Notes under the pieces: generated by a model
What the model saw: only the letters and a program-made list of their open reading frames with translations
Databases searched by the model: none
Told to the model about the DNA's origin: nothing
Assembly (NCBI RefSeq): GCF_016009175.1
Contig: NZ_JADUCM010000011.1
Span: 1 to 64,000 of the forward strand
Direction: 5' to 3'
DNA: 64,000 nucleotides
DNA from: Pseudomonas alkylphenolica
GTDB lineage: Bacteria; Pseudomonadota; Gammaproteobacteria; Pseudomonadales; Pseudomonadaceae
Made by a program: the position numbers and the translations under genes
Shown here: in pieces, positions 35,094 to 43,042 of the stretch
Position numbering within the stretch: position 1 is the stretch's first letter
Layout of the letters: the number at the start of each line of letters is the position of its first letter

Positions 35094-35896
35094 AACTGAT
35101 ATTGGCCGAGCCGTTCAAACGCCTGTGGGCCGGGCGTGATGCCTTCGATGCCGTGGAGGGCCTGCAAGGGCAGGTGTACCGCGAGCTGGAAGGTCGTCGC
35201 ACCTTGCGCACCGAAGTCGAAGGGCGTGGCTACTTCGTCAAGATTCACCGCGGCATTGGCTGGGGCGAGATTTTCAAGAACCTGTTCACCGCCAAGTTGC
35301 CGGTGCTGGGGGCAGGCCAGGAGTGGCAGGCCATCGAACGCCTGCACCAGGTCGGCGTACCGACCATGACCGCCGTTGCCTACGGCGAACGCGGCAGCAA
35401 CCCGGCCGCGCAGCATTCCTTCATTGTCACCGAAGAGCTCGCACCGACCATCAGCCTCGAAGACTTCAGCATCGACTGGGTCAAGCAGCCGCCGGCACCG
35501 CGCCTCAAGCGCGCGTTGATCGCCGAAGTGGCGCGCATGACCGGCATGATGCACCGGGCCGGGGTCAATCACCGTGACTGCTACATCTGCCATTTCCTCT
35601 TGCACACCGATCGCGAGGTGACGGCGGATGACTTCAAACTGTCGGTCATTGACCTGCACCGCGCCCAGACCCGTGCGAGTATTTCCCGTCGCTGGCGCAA
35701 CAAAGACCTGGCCGCGCTGTATTTTTCGGCGCTGGACATCGGCCTGACCCGGCGCGACAAGCTGCGCTTTCTACGTGGCTACTTCCAGCAGCCGCTGCGC
35801 CAGGTCCTTGCCGAGGAGGCTGAGCTGTTGCGCTGGCTGGAAGGCAAGGCGCAGAAACTCTACGCGCGTAAACAACGATACGGGGACGCGCTCTGA
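35090..35896 (+). CDS. waaP: LPS core heptose(I) kinase WaaP
   Basis: A 268-aa kinase phosphorylating heptose I of the inner core, an essential function in P. aeruginosa because the phosphates bind divalent cations. Kinase-like motifs are visible: Lys in GYFVKIHRGIGWGEIFKN near residue 48, catalytic loop NHRDCYICHFLL near 161, and metal-binding VIDLHRAQ near 187. ATGA overlap with waaG and TGATG overlap with the next gene. Confidence 0.95.
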   Translation: MKLILAEPFKRLWAGRDAFDAVEGLQGQVYRELEGRRTLRTEVEGRGYFVKIHRGIGWGEIFKNLFTAKLPVLGAGQEWQAIERLHQVGVPTMTAVAYGERGSNPAAQHSFIVTEELAPTISLEDFSIDWVKQPPAPRLKRALIAEVARMTGMMHRAGVNHRDCYICHFLLHTDREVTADDFKLSVIDLHRAQTRASISRRWRNKDLAALYFSALDIGLTRRDKLRFLRGYFQQPLRQVLAEEAELLRWLEGKAQKLYARKQRYGDAL

Positions 35897-36630
35897 TGGC
35901 GGGTTGGACACTGGAGCCTGGTTACCAGGCACTGGCGGCGGATTTTGGCAGTATCGATGCGGTCTTCGCGCTCAAGGGCGAACGACTGACCCACGATCCG
36001 CTCAGCGAAGTGATTCGCGTAACGCGTGACGGGGTCAACTATTACGTCAAGCGTTACGTTGGTGCAGGCAAAGGCTTGCGCCGTTACCTGGGGCGCCCGC
36101 GGATCAAGGCTGAGTGGCAGAACCTCAAGCAGTTTGCCAAATGGGGCATCCCTACCGCTGAAGTGGTGGCCTGGGGCCTTGAGCGCAATGGCCTGGCGTT
36201 TGGCCGCGGGGCGATGATTACCCGCGAACTGCCGTGTACCGAAGACCTCTCGGCGCTTGCCGATCGCAAGGACGCCCGCCTGGCCGATCGCGGCTGGGTC
36301 GACCACATCAGCCGTCAGCTGGCCCGGCACACCCGGGTGATGCACGATCACCACTTCACCCATAACGACCTGAAGTGGCGCAACCTGCTGGTCGATGACC
36401 AGGCCACGGTATTCTTCATCGATTGCCCTACGGGTGATTTCTGGTGGGGCTTCATGCTGCGCTACCGGATCACCAAGGACCTGGCCTGCCTGGACAAAGT
36501 CGCCAAGTATCACCTCTCGGCGACCCAGCGCTTGCGCTTCTACCTGCAATACCGTGGGCGCGAACGCCTGAACGCATCGGACAAGCGCCGCATTCGGCAT
36601 GTGGTGACGTTTTTCGAGGGACGCGAATGA
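35896..36630 (+). CDS. LPS core kinase of the InaA/RfaP family
   Basis: A 244-aa kinase-like protein with the ATP-lysine region YYVKRYVGAGKGLRRYLGRPRIKAEWQNL near residue 46, a catalytic loop HHFTHNDLKWRNLLV near 150, and FFIDCPTGDF after it. The catalytic Asp and Asn are present. It is probably one of the additional inner-core kinases that follow waaP in Pseudomonas (PA5008 counterpart by position). Start and stop overlap both neighbours, so all are made from one mRNA. Confidence 0.88.
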   Translation: MAGWTLEPGYQALAADFGSIDAVFALKGERLTHDPLSEVIRVTRDGVNYYVKRYVGAGKGLRRYLGRPRIKAEWQNLKQFAKWGIPTAEVVAWGLERNGLAFGRGAMITRELPCTEDLSALADRKDARLADRGWVDHISRQLARHTRVMHDHHFTHNDLKWRNLLVDDQATVFFIDCPTGDFWWGFMLRYRITKDLACLDKVAKYHLSATQRLRFYLQYRGRERLNASDKRRIRHVVTFFEGRE

Positions 36631-37379
36631 CTGATTTTCTCGCCAGTGCCGAGCAGGCACTGCTTGAGCGTCACGGGCTCAATGGCTTCGACCCGCTCTG
36701 GGAGGTCCAGCTTGACGCAGTGGATGAGCCCAACACGGGGCGTGGCGGCTGGAGCCGTGTGTACCGCCTGGAGCTTGAAGGCAAGGGTTACTACCTCAAG
36801 CGCCAGAGCGATTACCTGACCCGTACCCTGCACCGGCCGTTTGGCGAGCCAACGTTCGCCCGCGAGTTCCGCAATATTCTTCGCTACCAGAAGCTGGCGA
36901 TTCCGGCGCTGCAGGCAGTGTATTACGGCGAGCGCACCATTAACGGTGAACGCCGGGCGATCCTGATGACCCGCGCGCTGGATGACTGGAGCGATCTGGA
37001 CCGTTTGCTGGGGCAATGGCCGACACTCGATGCTGGTCAACGCCAGGGCATCCTGCGCGCCTGTGGCACGCTCGCGCGCACTGTGCATGCAGCCGGCCAG
37101 GTGCATGGCTGCTTCTACCCCAAGCACATTTTCTTGCGCGAGCGCAGTGATGGCTGGCTGGCGCAACTGATCGACCTGGAAAAAACCCGACCGCTGCTGC
37201 TGGGCGTGCGCGATCGTCTCAAGGACCTTGAGCCGCTCTTGCGTCGTGCACCGAACTGGAGCGAAGCTGAAGTGCGTCTGCTGCTGGCCAGCTACCTGGA
37301 CCAGGCGGCTGACAGCACGCTGGTCGATACCTGGCTGCAGCGCCTGACGCGCCGCCGCCGTGAGAAAGAGGCACGTTGA
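36627..37379 (+). CDS. InaA-family kinase-like protein, atypical catalytic loop
   Basis: A 250-aa protein of the lipopolysaccharide kinase/InaA family. The Lys region GYYLKRQSDYLTRTLHRPFGEPTFAREFRNI (near residue 53) is typical, but the catalytic loop reads VHGCFYPKHIFLR (near 158), lacking the usual HxD and Asn; a DLEKTRP metal-loop-like segment follows. The activity may be altered or regulatory. I recall similar loops in other InaA proteins. It corresponds by position to P. aeruginosa PA5007. The ATG overlaps the preceding TGA; the next gene overlaps its stop. Confidence 0.85.
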   Translation: MTDFLASAEQALLERHGLNGFDPLWEVQLDAVDEPNTGRGGWSRVYRLELEGKGYYLKRQSDYLTRTLHRPFGEPTFAREFRNILRYQKLAIPALQAVYYGERTINGERRAILMTRALDDWSDLDRLLGQWPTLDAGQRQGILRACGTLARTVHAAGQVHGCFYPKHIFLRERSDGWLAQLIDLEKTRPLLLGVRDRLKDLEPLLRRAPNWSEAEVRLLLASYLDQAADSTLVDTWLQRLTRRRREKEAR

Positions 37380-38821
37380 TGCGATTGTCCGAACTCAAGG
37401 ATGCCGGGCGCCATCCGGATCTGCCCCTGAATATCAGCCTGGCGGATGCCGCAGGCAGTGCCGAGTTGCAACTGCTCAGCCTGCTGCGAGTGTTGCCCGG
37501 GCAGCGCTACGTCGGTGCGGGTATCTGGCGAGGCAAGCCGGTGCTGGCCAAGTTGCTGGTCGGTAGCAGTGCGGCGCGGCATTTTCAGCGTGAGCTCGAC
37601 GGTGCGCGGCTGCTGGCGGCGCAAGGGCTGACCACGCCGCTGTTGCTTGCCGATGGCCTGCGAGAAGGCGAGGGCGGCTGGCTGTTGTTCGAATTCCTTG
37701 AAAACGCCCAGAGCCTGGCCGATGCCTGGGCCGAGGTTGAAGCCTTGCCGCCTTTGGCCGATGAGCAGCAACAGGTGCTTGGCGAAGCACTGGCTGCCGT
37801 GGCGCACATGCACGCCAAAGGCCTGTGGCAGGAAGACCTGCACCTGGACAACCTGTTGCGTCATAACGGTTCGCTGTACCTGATCGACGGGGCAGGCATA
37901 AAGGCAGAAACCCTGGGCAAGCCCTTGTCTCGCCCGCTGGTGCTGCAGAACCTCGGCGTACTCTTTGCGCAACTGCCCAAGCGCCTGGAGCCGTTCATTG
38001 AAGAGCTGCTGGTGCACTACTTGCTGGCCAATGGCGAGCATGCGCTGCCGCTTGAGGCATTGCAGAAGCAGATCGACAAGGTGCGCAACTGGCGCCTGAA
38101 GGACTACCTGGAGAAGGCGGGGCGTGAGTGCACGTTGTTCAGCGTCGAGCGCAGCCTCTCGGGCCTGCGTTCGATTCGCCGCTCTGAACTGGCGGCCATG
38201 CTGCCGGTGCTGGAGCAGGCCGATACGCTGATCGACCAGGGCCACCTGTACAAGACCGGCGGTGCTGCCAGTGTTGCCCGTATCGACGTCGATGGGCGGC
38301 CGTTGGTGCTCAAGCGTTACAACATCAAGAACACCGCTCACTGGTTCAAGCGCTTCTGGCGCCCGAGCCGGGCCTGGCATTCCTGGATTGAAGGGCATCG
38401 CCTGGAATTCCTCGGCATTGCCACGCCGCGGCCGCTGGCTGTGCTTGAGCAGCGGGTCATGGGGCTGCGCAGCCGCGCTTACCTGGTGACCGAATACGCC
38501 AACGGCCCCGATCTGATCGAGAGCTTTGCACCGTATATCGACAGTGGCGAGGTGCCCGAGGCGCAGCTTCAGGCGTTGCAGGCGCTGCTGCAACAGCTGA
38601 TCAATGCGCGCATCAGCCACGGTGACATGAAAGGCCACAACCTGTTCTGGCAGGACGGGCAGTGGTCGCTGATCGACCTGGATGCCATGTGCCAGCATGC
38701 CACCCAGCTCAGTTTCGCCCCGGCCTTTGCACGTGACCGCGCGCGGCTGTTGCGTAACTGGCCAAGCAGCAGCGCCTTGCACCAGCAGCTGGATCAGCTG
38801 TTGCCGCGGCTTTCGGCATAA
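37379..38821 (+). CDS. Two-domain LPS kinase-like protein
   Basis: A 480-aa protein with two kinase-like halves. The first has a catalytic loop LWQEDLHLDNLLRHNGSLYLIDGAGI near residue 150; the second has GGAASVARIDVDGRPLVLKRYNIKN near 298 and loop RISHGDMKGHNLFWQDGQWSLIDLDAM near 414. Both keep the Asp and Asn of the loop. It is the last gene of the waa operon here and matches PA5006 by position and size. Its final 28 bp overlap the end of the oppositely oriented toxin-like gene. Confidence 0.85.
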   Translation: MRLSELKDAGRHPDLPLNISLADAAGSAELQLLSLLRVLPGQRYVGAGIWRGKPVLAKLLVGSSAARHFQRELDGARLLAAQGLTTPLLLADGLREGEGGWLLFEFLENAQSLADAWAEVEALPPLADEQQQVLGEALAAVAHMHAKGLWQEDLHLDNLLRHNGSLYLIDGAGIKAETLGKPLSRPLVLQNLGVLFAQLPKRLEPFIEELLVHYLLANGEHALPLEALQKQIDKVRNWRLKDYLEKAGRECTLFSVERSLSGLRSIRRSELAAMLPVLEQADTLIDQGHLYKTGGAASVARIDVDGRPLVLKRYNIKNTAHWFKRFWRPSRAWHSWIEGHRLEFLGIATPRPLAVLEQRVMGLRSRAYLVTEYANGPDLIESFAPYIDSGEVPEAQLQALQALLQQLINARISHGDMKGHNLFWQDGQWSLIDLDAMCQHATQLSFAPAFARDRARLLRNWPSSSALHQQLDQLLPRLSA

Positions 38822-41586
38822 GCGGCGGGTAACGCCAGCCAGTCGCTGCTGCGACCGGGCTGGCGAACCCTGATGCGCCATTGCCCCTCATCCCGGCGCA
38901 GCACCGCCCAGGCCAGCACCGGCGCATGCGGGGCGAGCGGGATGATCAGGTGGTAGTGGTGCGCTAGCAGATGGCGGCGCAGGGGTAACTGCCGGCTGCC
39001 GGCCTGCAGGTACAGTTCACCGTTATCCTCGTACACGCCTTGGCCGCCATCGACAGGTTGCCCGTCACGCAGATCCAACAGGCGACAAGTCTCGAGCATC
39101 GCGTCCAGGTCGGGCAGGCCTTCGTTCCAGATCACCGGCGAATCGATCAGCCAGTCGCCGTCCTCATGCTTGAGCGGAAGTTGCAGGTAGGCGTCCGGTT
39201 GCTCGGGATCGATCGCGCGCCAGCGCTGCCCGTCGAAACTGACCTTGTAATAGCGGCCCTGTTTATCCTGCACAAAGTATTGCGATAACCCTTCGAACGC
39301 CGACGGCTTTTCGTATACCCCTTCGCCATAGATACCGTCGATGCGGTAGCGCAGCGTGCTGCGCTCGGCGTTGACCTGGTAGCGAGCTGGCACCGGCAGC
39401 GGCGGACGCTTGGGCATCCCGCGCAGCGCCCGGCGCATGAAGCCGGAACCGACGTAGCTGGTCGCCGCATCGTTGGAGTGGCTAAGGGCGTTGTAGGCGT
39501 GCCTGAGGATGCCCTCACGGTCTTCATGGCTGAAGGCCTCGGCCCCCTCCCAGACTTCAATGACTGCGCGGCCGATGGACAGCGCCACCATGGTGCGACT
39601 GGGCAGCACCAGGCTGACCAGATCAACGATCAGCCAAGCAGTGTCGATGACCGATTGCGCGTTGACCTCGGCAGTGGTTCGCGTGCTCGCGTTGACCCGC
39701 GCGAGCACGCTGCGAACCTCCGCCATGTAGCACGCGAAGAACAGTTCGCCGGTGATGGCCGGTTTGCCGAGGTGAGGGCCCAGTCGGCCTTTGGTCAGTA
39801 ATTGCTCAACCACAGCCGGGTTGAGTTGGGGCAGGCGTTGGCTGATGTACTGACGCAGCTGCGGGTTTTGGCGCACAGCGCGCAGCAGTTCGCGCACGCT
39901 GGAGAATTCGCGCCAGGCACGCCTGTCGGGTGCGTCGGGGGTGTAGAGGACAAAGGACGGGACGCTCTGTTCCTGGGCATTGATCAACATTACGCCCTCT
40001 AGGGAGTGACCTTTGATCAGCAGTTGGCGCACTTGTATCGTTTGGCCTTCAACGGTGGGACGGTAGTCGTTGTCGGGGTAATCGAGCACGGTGGTTACCC
40101 AGTGGTAACCGCGCTCTAATCGGTCCTTGGCGAAATGACCGGCATAGCGGGCTTTGACGGCTTCGGCGCGCATTCGCGCACGGTTGATCCGTGCATGCCC
40201 TTGCAGGCGCCATTTGCCGGCGCGCGAATCGATCAACTGGGTATAGAGAAACTGCGCGTAGCTACCGCCAACGTTCAGGTCGCGGATCAGGTTCTTGACG
40301 TAACTCGGTGAGAGCGTGGCAGGGATCTCCAGTCCGTGAACATGAGAAATTCTCGCCGTCAGCCAGTAGTCAAAATCGAACCAGGGCAGGTTGTGCAGGG
40401 CCAATACATCTAGCGGGTAGCTGTGGGTGACGTTGTACACCAGCTCGTCGCCCGTGCGGACCATGCCTTGCCAGGTGACATAGCTCGATGGGTTCAACGG
40501 GTTGACGTGGGGCCCGGTCTGCAGCCCTTGGGTGACGTTGACCCTGACCTGCTCAGGGGCTAGTGCGAGGTTCAGGTCGTGGCGAATCCGTGATTGCAGG
40601 CGCTCACGGGTCCATGCCAGCAAGCTGTGCTGCTGTTGAAACTGGCCAAGGGTGAGGATGCCCGGAGCGGTTGATGCTTCTGTTGCCAGCACCAGCTCCT
40701 GCATGGTCTGCATGATATGGCTCAGTGCCTGGGTGCTGCTGTTGCGCAACCAGTTGGGCAGGTGTTTCTCCAACAGCAACGAATAGCGCGTTTTCAGTGC
40801 TGCCTGGGCGCCGATAGCGTCCTTCAGGCTTATGGCGGTGTTGAGCTGCGCCTCACGTTGGTCATGCGGGTTCTCGACCCAGGTGTTGCTCAGGCGCTGT
40901 CGCTGGGTTTCCAGAAGGCGCTCGACCTGTGCGTCGAGCAGGTCATCGGCGAACCAGTCATAGCGCAGCCGCTCGGCATGGCGCGCGCGTTCGGCGTCCT
41001 CTATGTTGCAAAAGAGATGAAGCAAGGGTTGGCTTTGCAGCGGGTCGTCGAGGCGCTCGCACAGGTCGGCATGCAGCTCGGCTAGCGAGGCATAGGCCTC
41101 GATACCGTGAGACAGACTGCACAGCAATGCTCCGCCGGTGGTGTCTTGCGACGTGAGCAACTTACCTTCCGGGACGTTCGCAGTGATGACCAGCGCGCCA
41201 TGCAGAAAGCTGCGCCAGTTGGGATGGGTGCCCTCCAGCAGCGGCCGGAATACCTGTGGTCGTTGCTGCTGTGGCAGGTGTCGGCGTTGCCAGGACTGCG
41301 GCAGCGCGAGGCAGGTACGTATCTGCCTGGCCTGGTCGGCATCGAGGGTCTGGTCGGCAACCCGCAGGTCGACTTCGGCGAGCAACAGTTCACGGCGTAG
41401 CGTCAGCAATTTCTGTTTGCGGGTGATCCCGTCAGGACCCTGCGCTGACCAGAAAGCCGCCAATGCCCACTGTAGGTGCTGAAGCGCACCATGGCTGGCG
41501 TCTATGGGTTGTGCCGGAGAGGGAAGGTCGCCGAGCAGGTCAGTGATCTGCTGATCAAGGGATTCAATGCGTTCAAGAGGAGTCAT
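38794..41586 (-). CDS. Large DUF6543 (dermonecrotic-toxin-like) protein
   Basis: A 930-aa protein without a signal peptide. The central part, with HVNPLNPSSYVTWQGMVRTGDELVYNVTHSYPLDVLALHNLPWFDFDYW (near residue 360) and LSPSYVKNLIRDLNVGGSYAQFLYTQLI, resembles the DUF6543 region of large Pseudomonas toxin-like proteins. A hydrophobic stretch, SVIDTAWLIVDLVSLVLPSRTMVALSIG, lies near residue 645 and could insert in a membrane. The C-terminal ~230 residues resemble repeated beta-structure (YYKVSFDGQRWRAIDPEQPDAYLQLP). No secretion partner or certain immunity gene is next to it. Family call is from motif memory; target unknown. Confidence 0.65.
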   Translation of the reverse strand: MTPLERIESLDQQITDLLGDLPSPAQPIDASHGALQHLQWALAAFWSAQGPDGITRKQKLLTLRRELLLAEVDLRVADQTLDADQARQIRTCLALPQSWQRRHLPQQQRPQVFRPLLEGTHPNWRSFLHGALVITANVPEGKLLTSQDTTGGALLCSLSHGIEAYASLAELHADLCERLDDPLQSQPLLHLFCNIEDAERARHAERLRYDWFADDLLDAQVERLLETQRQRLSNTWVENPHDQREAQLNTAISLKDAIGAQAALKTRYSLLLEKHLPNWLRNSSTQALSHIMQTMQELVLATEASTAPGILTLGQFQQQHSLLAWTRERLQSRIRHDLNLALAPEQVRVNVTQGLQTGPHVNPLNPSSYVTWQGMVRTGDELVYNVTHSYPLDVLALHNLPWFDFDYWLTARISHVHGLEIPATLSPSYVKNLIRDLNVGGSYAQFLYTQLIDSRAGKWRLQGHARINRARMRAEAVKARYAGHFAKDRLERGYHWVTTVLDYPDNDYRPTVEGQTIQVRQLLIKGHSLEGVMLINAQEQSVPSFVLYTPDAPDRRAWREFSSVRELLRAVRQNPQLRQYISQRLPQLNPAVVEQLLTKGRLGPHLGKPAITGELFFACYMAEVRSVLARVNASTRTTAEVNAQSVIDTAWLIVDLVSLVLPSRTMVALSIGRAVIEVWEGAEAFSHEDREGILRHAYNALSHSNDAATSYVGSGFMRRALRGMPKRPPLPVPARYQVNAERSTLRYRIDGIYGEGVYEKPSAFEGLSQYFVQDKQGRYYKVSFDGQRWRAIDPEQPDAYLQLPLKHEDGDWLIDSPVIWNEGLPDLDAMLETCRLLDLRDGQPVDGGQGVYEDNGELYLQAGSRQLPLRRHLLAHHYHLIIPLAPHAPVLAWAVLRRDEGQWRIRVRQPGRSSDWLALPAAYAESRGNS

Positions 41587-41653
41587 GGGCCAGCGCCTGG
41601 AAAAAGGAGCTGGCCATGCTAGGGCGGCGCGCAGCAGCGCAGTCGTTATAGGG

Positions 41654-41845
41654 TTATGGCACGTTGGCCTTGGGTTTCAGCAGCCCGCGCAGGCCAAGCA
41701 CGGCAGGAATTCCCAGCCCCACCCAGGACAGCACATCCCAGCCGCCATCACCCAGCAGCGCGGCAAACAGTCCGGCGGCACCCAGCAGGCCGATCAGTAG
41801 CGGCCAGGCAAACACCGTACGGGTGGATTGCGAGCGGTGGCTCAT
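41654..41845 (-). CDS. Small two-helix membrane protein
   Basis: A 63-aa protein, MSHRSQSTRTVFAWPLL..., with hydrophobic segments at about residues 12-30 and 36-52 and a short basic tail. The start at 41845 has AGGAGGCAACC upstream; an earlier in-frame ATG 15 codons up would fall inside the preceding gene. Its ATG overlaps the TGA of the PepSY gene, so it is probably a partner of that protein. Being next to the toxin-like gene it could instead be an immunity factor, but the coupling favours the first view. Confidence 0.65.
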   Translation of the reverse strand: MSHRSQSTRTVFAWPLLIGLLGAAGLFAALLGDGGWDVLSWVGLGIPAVLGLRGLLKPKANVP

Positions 41846-42960
41846 GCGGTTGCCTCCTGTACGCGTGGGCGTCGTTGTTTGCTCCACCACAGGTACAGGC
41901 CGCTGCCCAATACGATGATGGTGAGCACGTCGAGCACCGCCCAGAGGATCTGCATCGGCCGGCCACCGTAGTCACCGAAGTGCAGGGGCTGCGACAACAT
42001 CATCGCGTCCATGTACCAGGGCCGGTCGCCGACAGCGGTCACCGCCAGTGTGCTGGCGTCGATCAGTACTGGCGTCAGCAAGTGTGCAGTGAGGTGGGTG
42101 CCGCCTTTCATGAACACCGCGTAGTGGTGTTCGCTGGAAAAGCGTGTGCCCGGGAAGGCGATGAAATCCGGCACCATGCCCGGCGCTGCCTCGCTGGCGA
42201 TGTCGAGTACGCGGCTGACGGGAGCCAGTTCGGTCAGCGGCGGGGCATCGCGGTAAGGGGCGACCAACGCGCTCAGGCTGTCGTTGCGCCAGGCGGCGAT
42301 GACCAGGTCCGACAGCGCGCTGATCACGCCGGTCACGCCCACGACCAGCGCCCAGGTCAGGGTAACGATGCCGATGAGGTTGTGCAGATCCAGCCAGCGC
42401 ACACGCCGGGATTTTTCATGACGTACGGTGGCGAATTTCAACCGGCGCATGAAAGGTGCATAGAGCACCACGCCGGAGATGATCGCCACCACGAACAGCA
42501 CACCCATGAACGCTAGCAGCAGCTTGCCGGGCAGGCCGGCAAACATGTCCACATGCAGGCGCAGCATGGTCATCATGAAACCACCGTTGGCTGATGGCGT
42601 TTCCACGGCTTCACCGGTGCGCGCATCGAGCATGAAGGTGTGCGACGCGTTCGGCTCGGTGCCCGCCGTGGCCGCCATGATGGTCAGCACGCCGTTGCTG
42701 TCGTCCTCATCCCAACCGAAGTACTGCATCACCTCGCCCGGGCGGTGGGCCTGGGCCTTGAGCACCAGTTGCTGCAGGTCCAGCTTCGGCGTGTCGGCCG
42801 GCATGACCTTGAACTCGGGGGCATCGCCGAGCAGGTGGTCGATTTCATGATGGAAAATCAGCGGCAGTCCGGTGACTGCCAGCAGCAGCAGAAACAGGGT
42901 GCAGATCAGGCTGGTCCAGGTATGGATGAAGGACCAGCGGCGGATGGTTGTGCTTTTCAT
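41842..42960 (-). CDS. PepSY-associated TM protein
   Basis: A 372-aa inner-membrane protein with four or five helices: about residues 12-35 (WTSLICTLFLLLLAVTGLPLIFHHE), 145-170, 195-220 and 340-362. PepSY-type domains lie between. The HHEIDHLLGD segment and the layout match iron-regulated PepSY membrane proteins (PiuB-like), some of which reduce or process siderophore iron in the periplasm. It lies downstream of a TonB receptor on the same strand, after a terminator, which fits a role in iron uptake. Confidence 0.82.
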   Translation of the reverse strand: MKSTTIRRWSFIHTWTSLICTLFLLLLAVTGLPLIFHHEIDHLLGDAPEFKVMPADTPKLDLQQLVLKAQAHRPGEVMQYFGWDEDDSNGVLTIMAATAGTEPNASHTFMLDARTGEAVETPSANGGFMMTMLRLHVDMFAGLPGKLLLAFMGVLFVVAIISGVVLYAPFMRRLKFATVRHEKSRRVRWLDLHNLIGIVTLTWALVVGVTGVISALSDLVIAAWRNDSLSALVAPYRDAPPLTELAPVSRVLDIASEAAPGMVPDFIAFPGTRFSSEHHYAVFMKGGTHLTAHLLTPVLIDASTLAVTAVGDRPWYMDAMMLSQPLHFGDYGGRPMQILWAVLDVLTIIVLGSGLYLWWSKQRRPRVQEATA

Positions 42961-42987
42961 TACATTTTATTTCTCGGCTTTCAGAAA

Positions 42988-43013
42988 AACCAAAGCCGTC
43001 CACAGGGGACGGC
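42988..43013 (-). terminator. Terminator downstream of the TonB receptor gene
   Basis: GCCGTCC (42995-43001) and GGACGGC (43007-43013) form a 7-bp stem; on the minus strand it is followed by TTTGGTTTTTC. It lies 30 nt past the receptor stop and probably separates it from the PepSY gene, with possible read-through. Confidence 0.75.
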
Positions 43014-43042
43014 TCGGTCACTGAGCATAAGACGTCAGTGGC

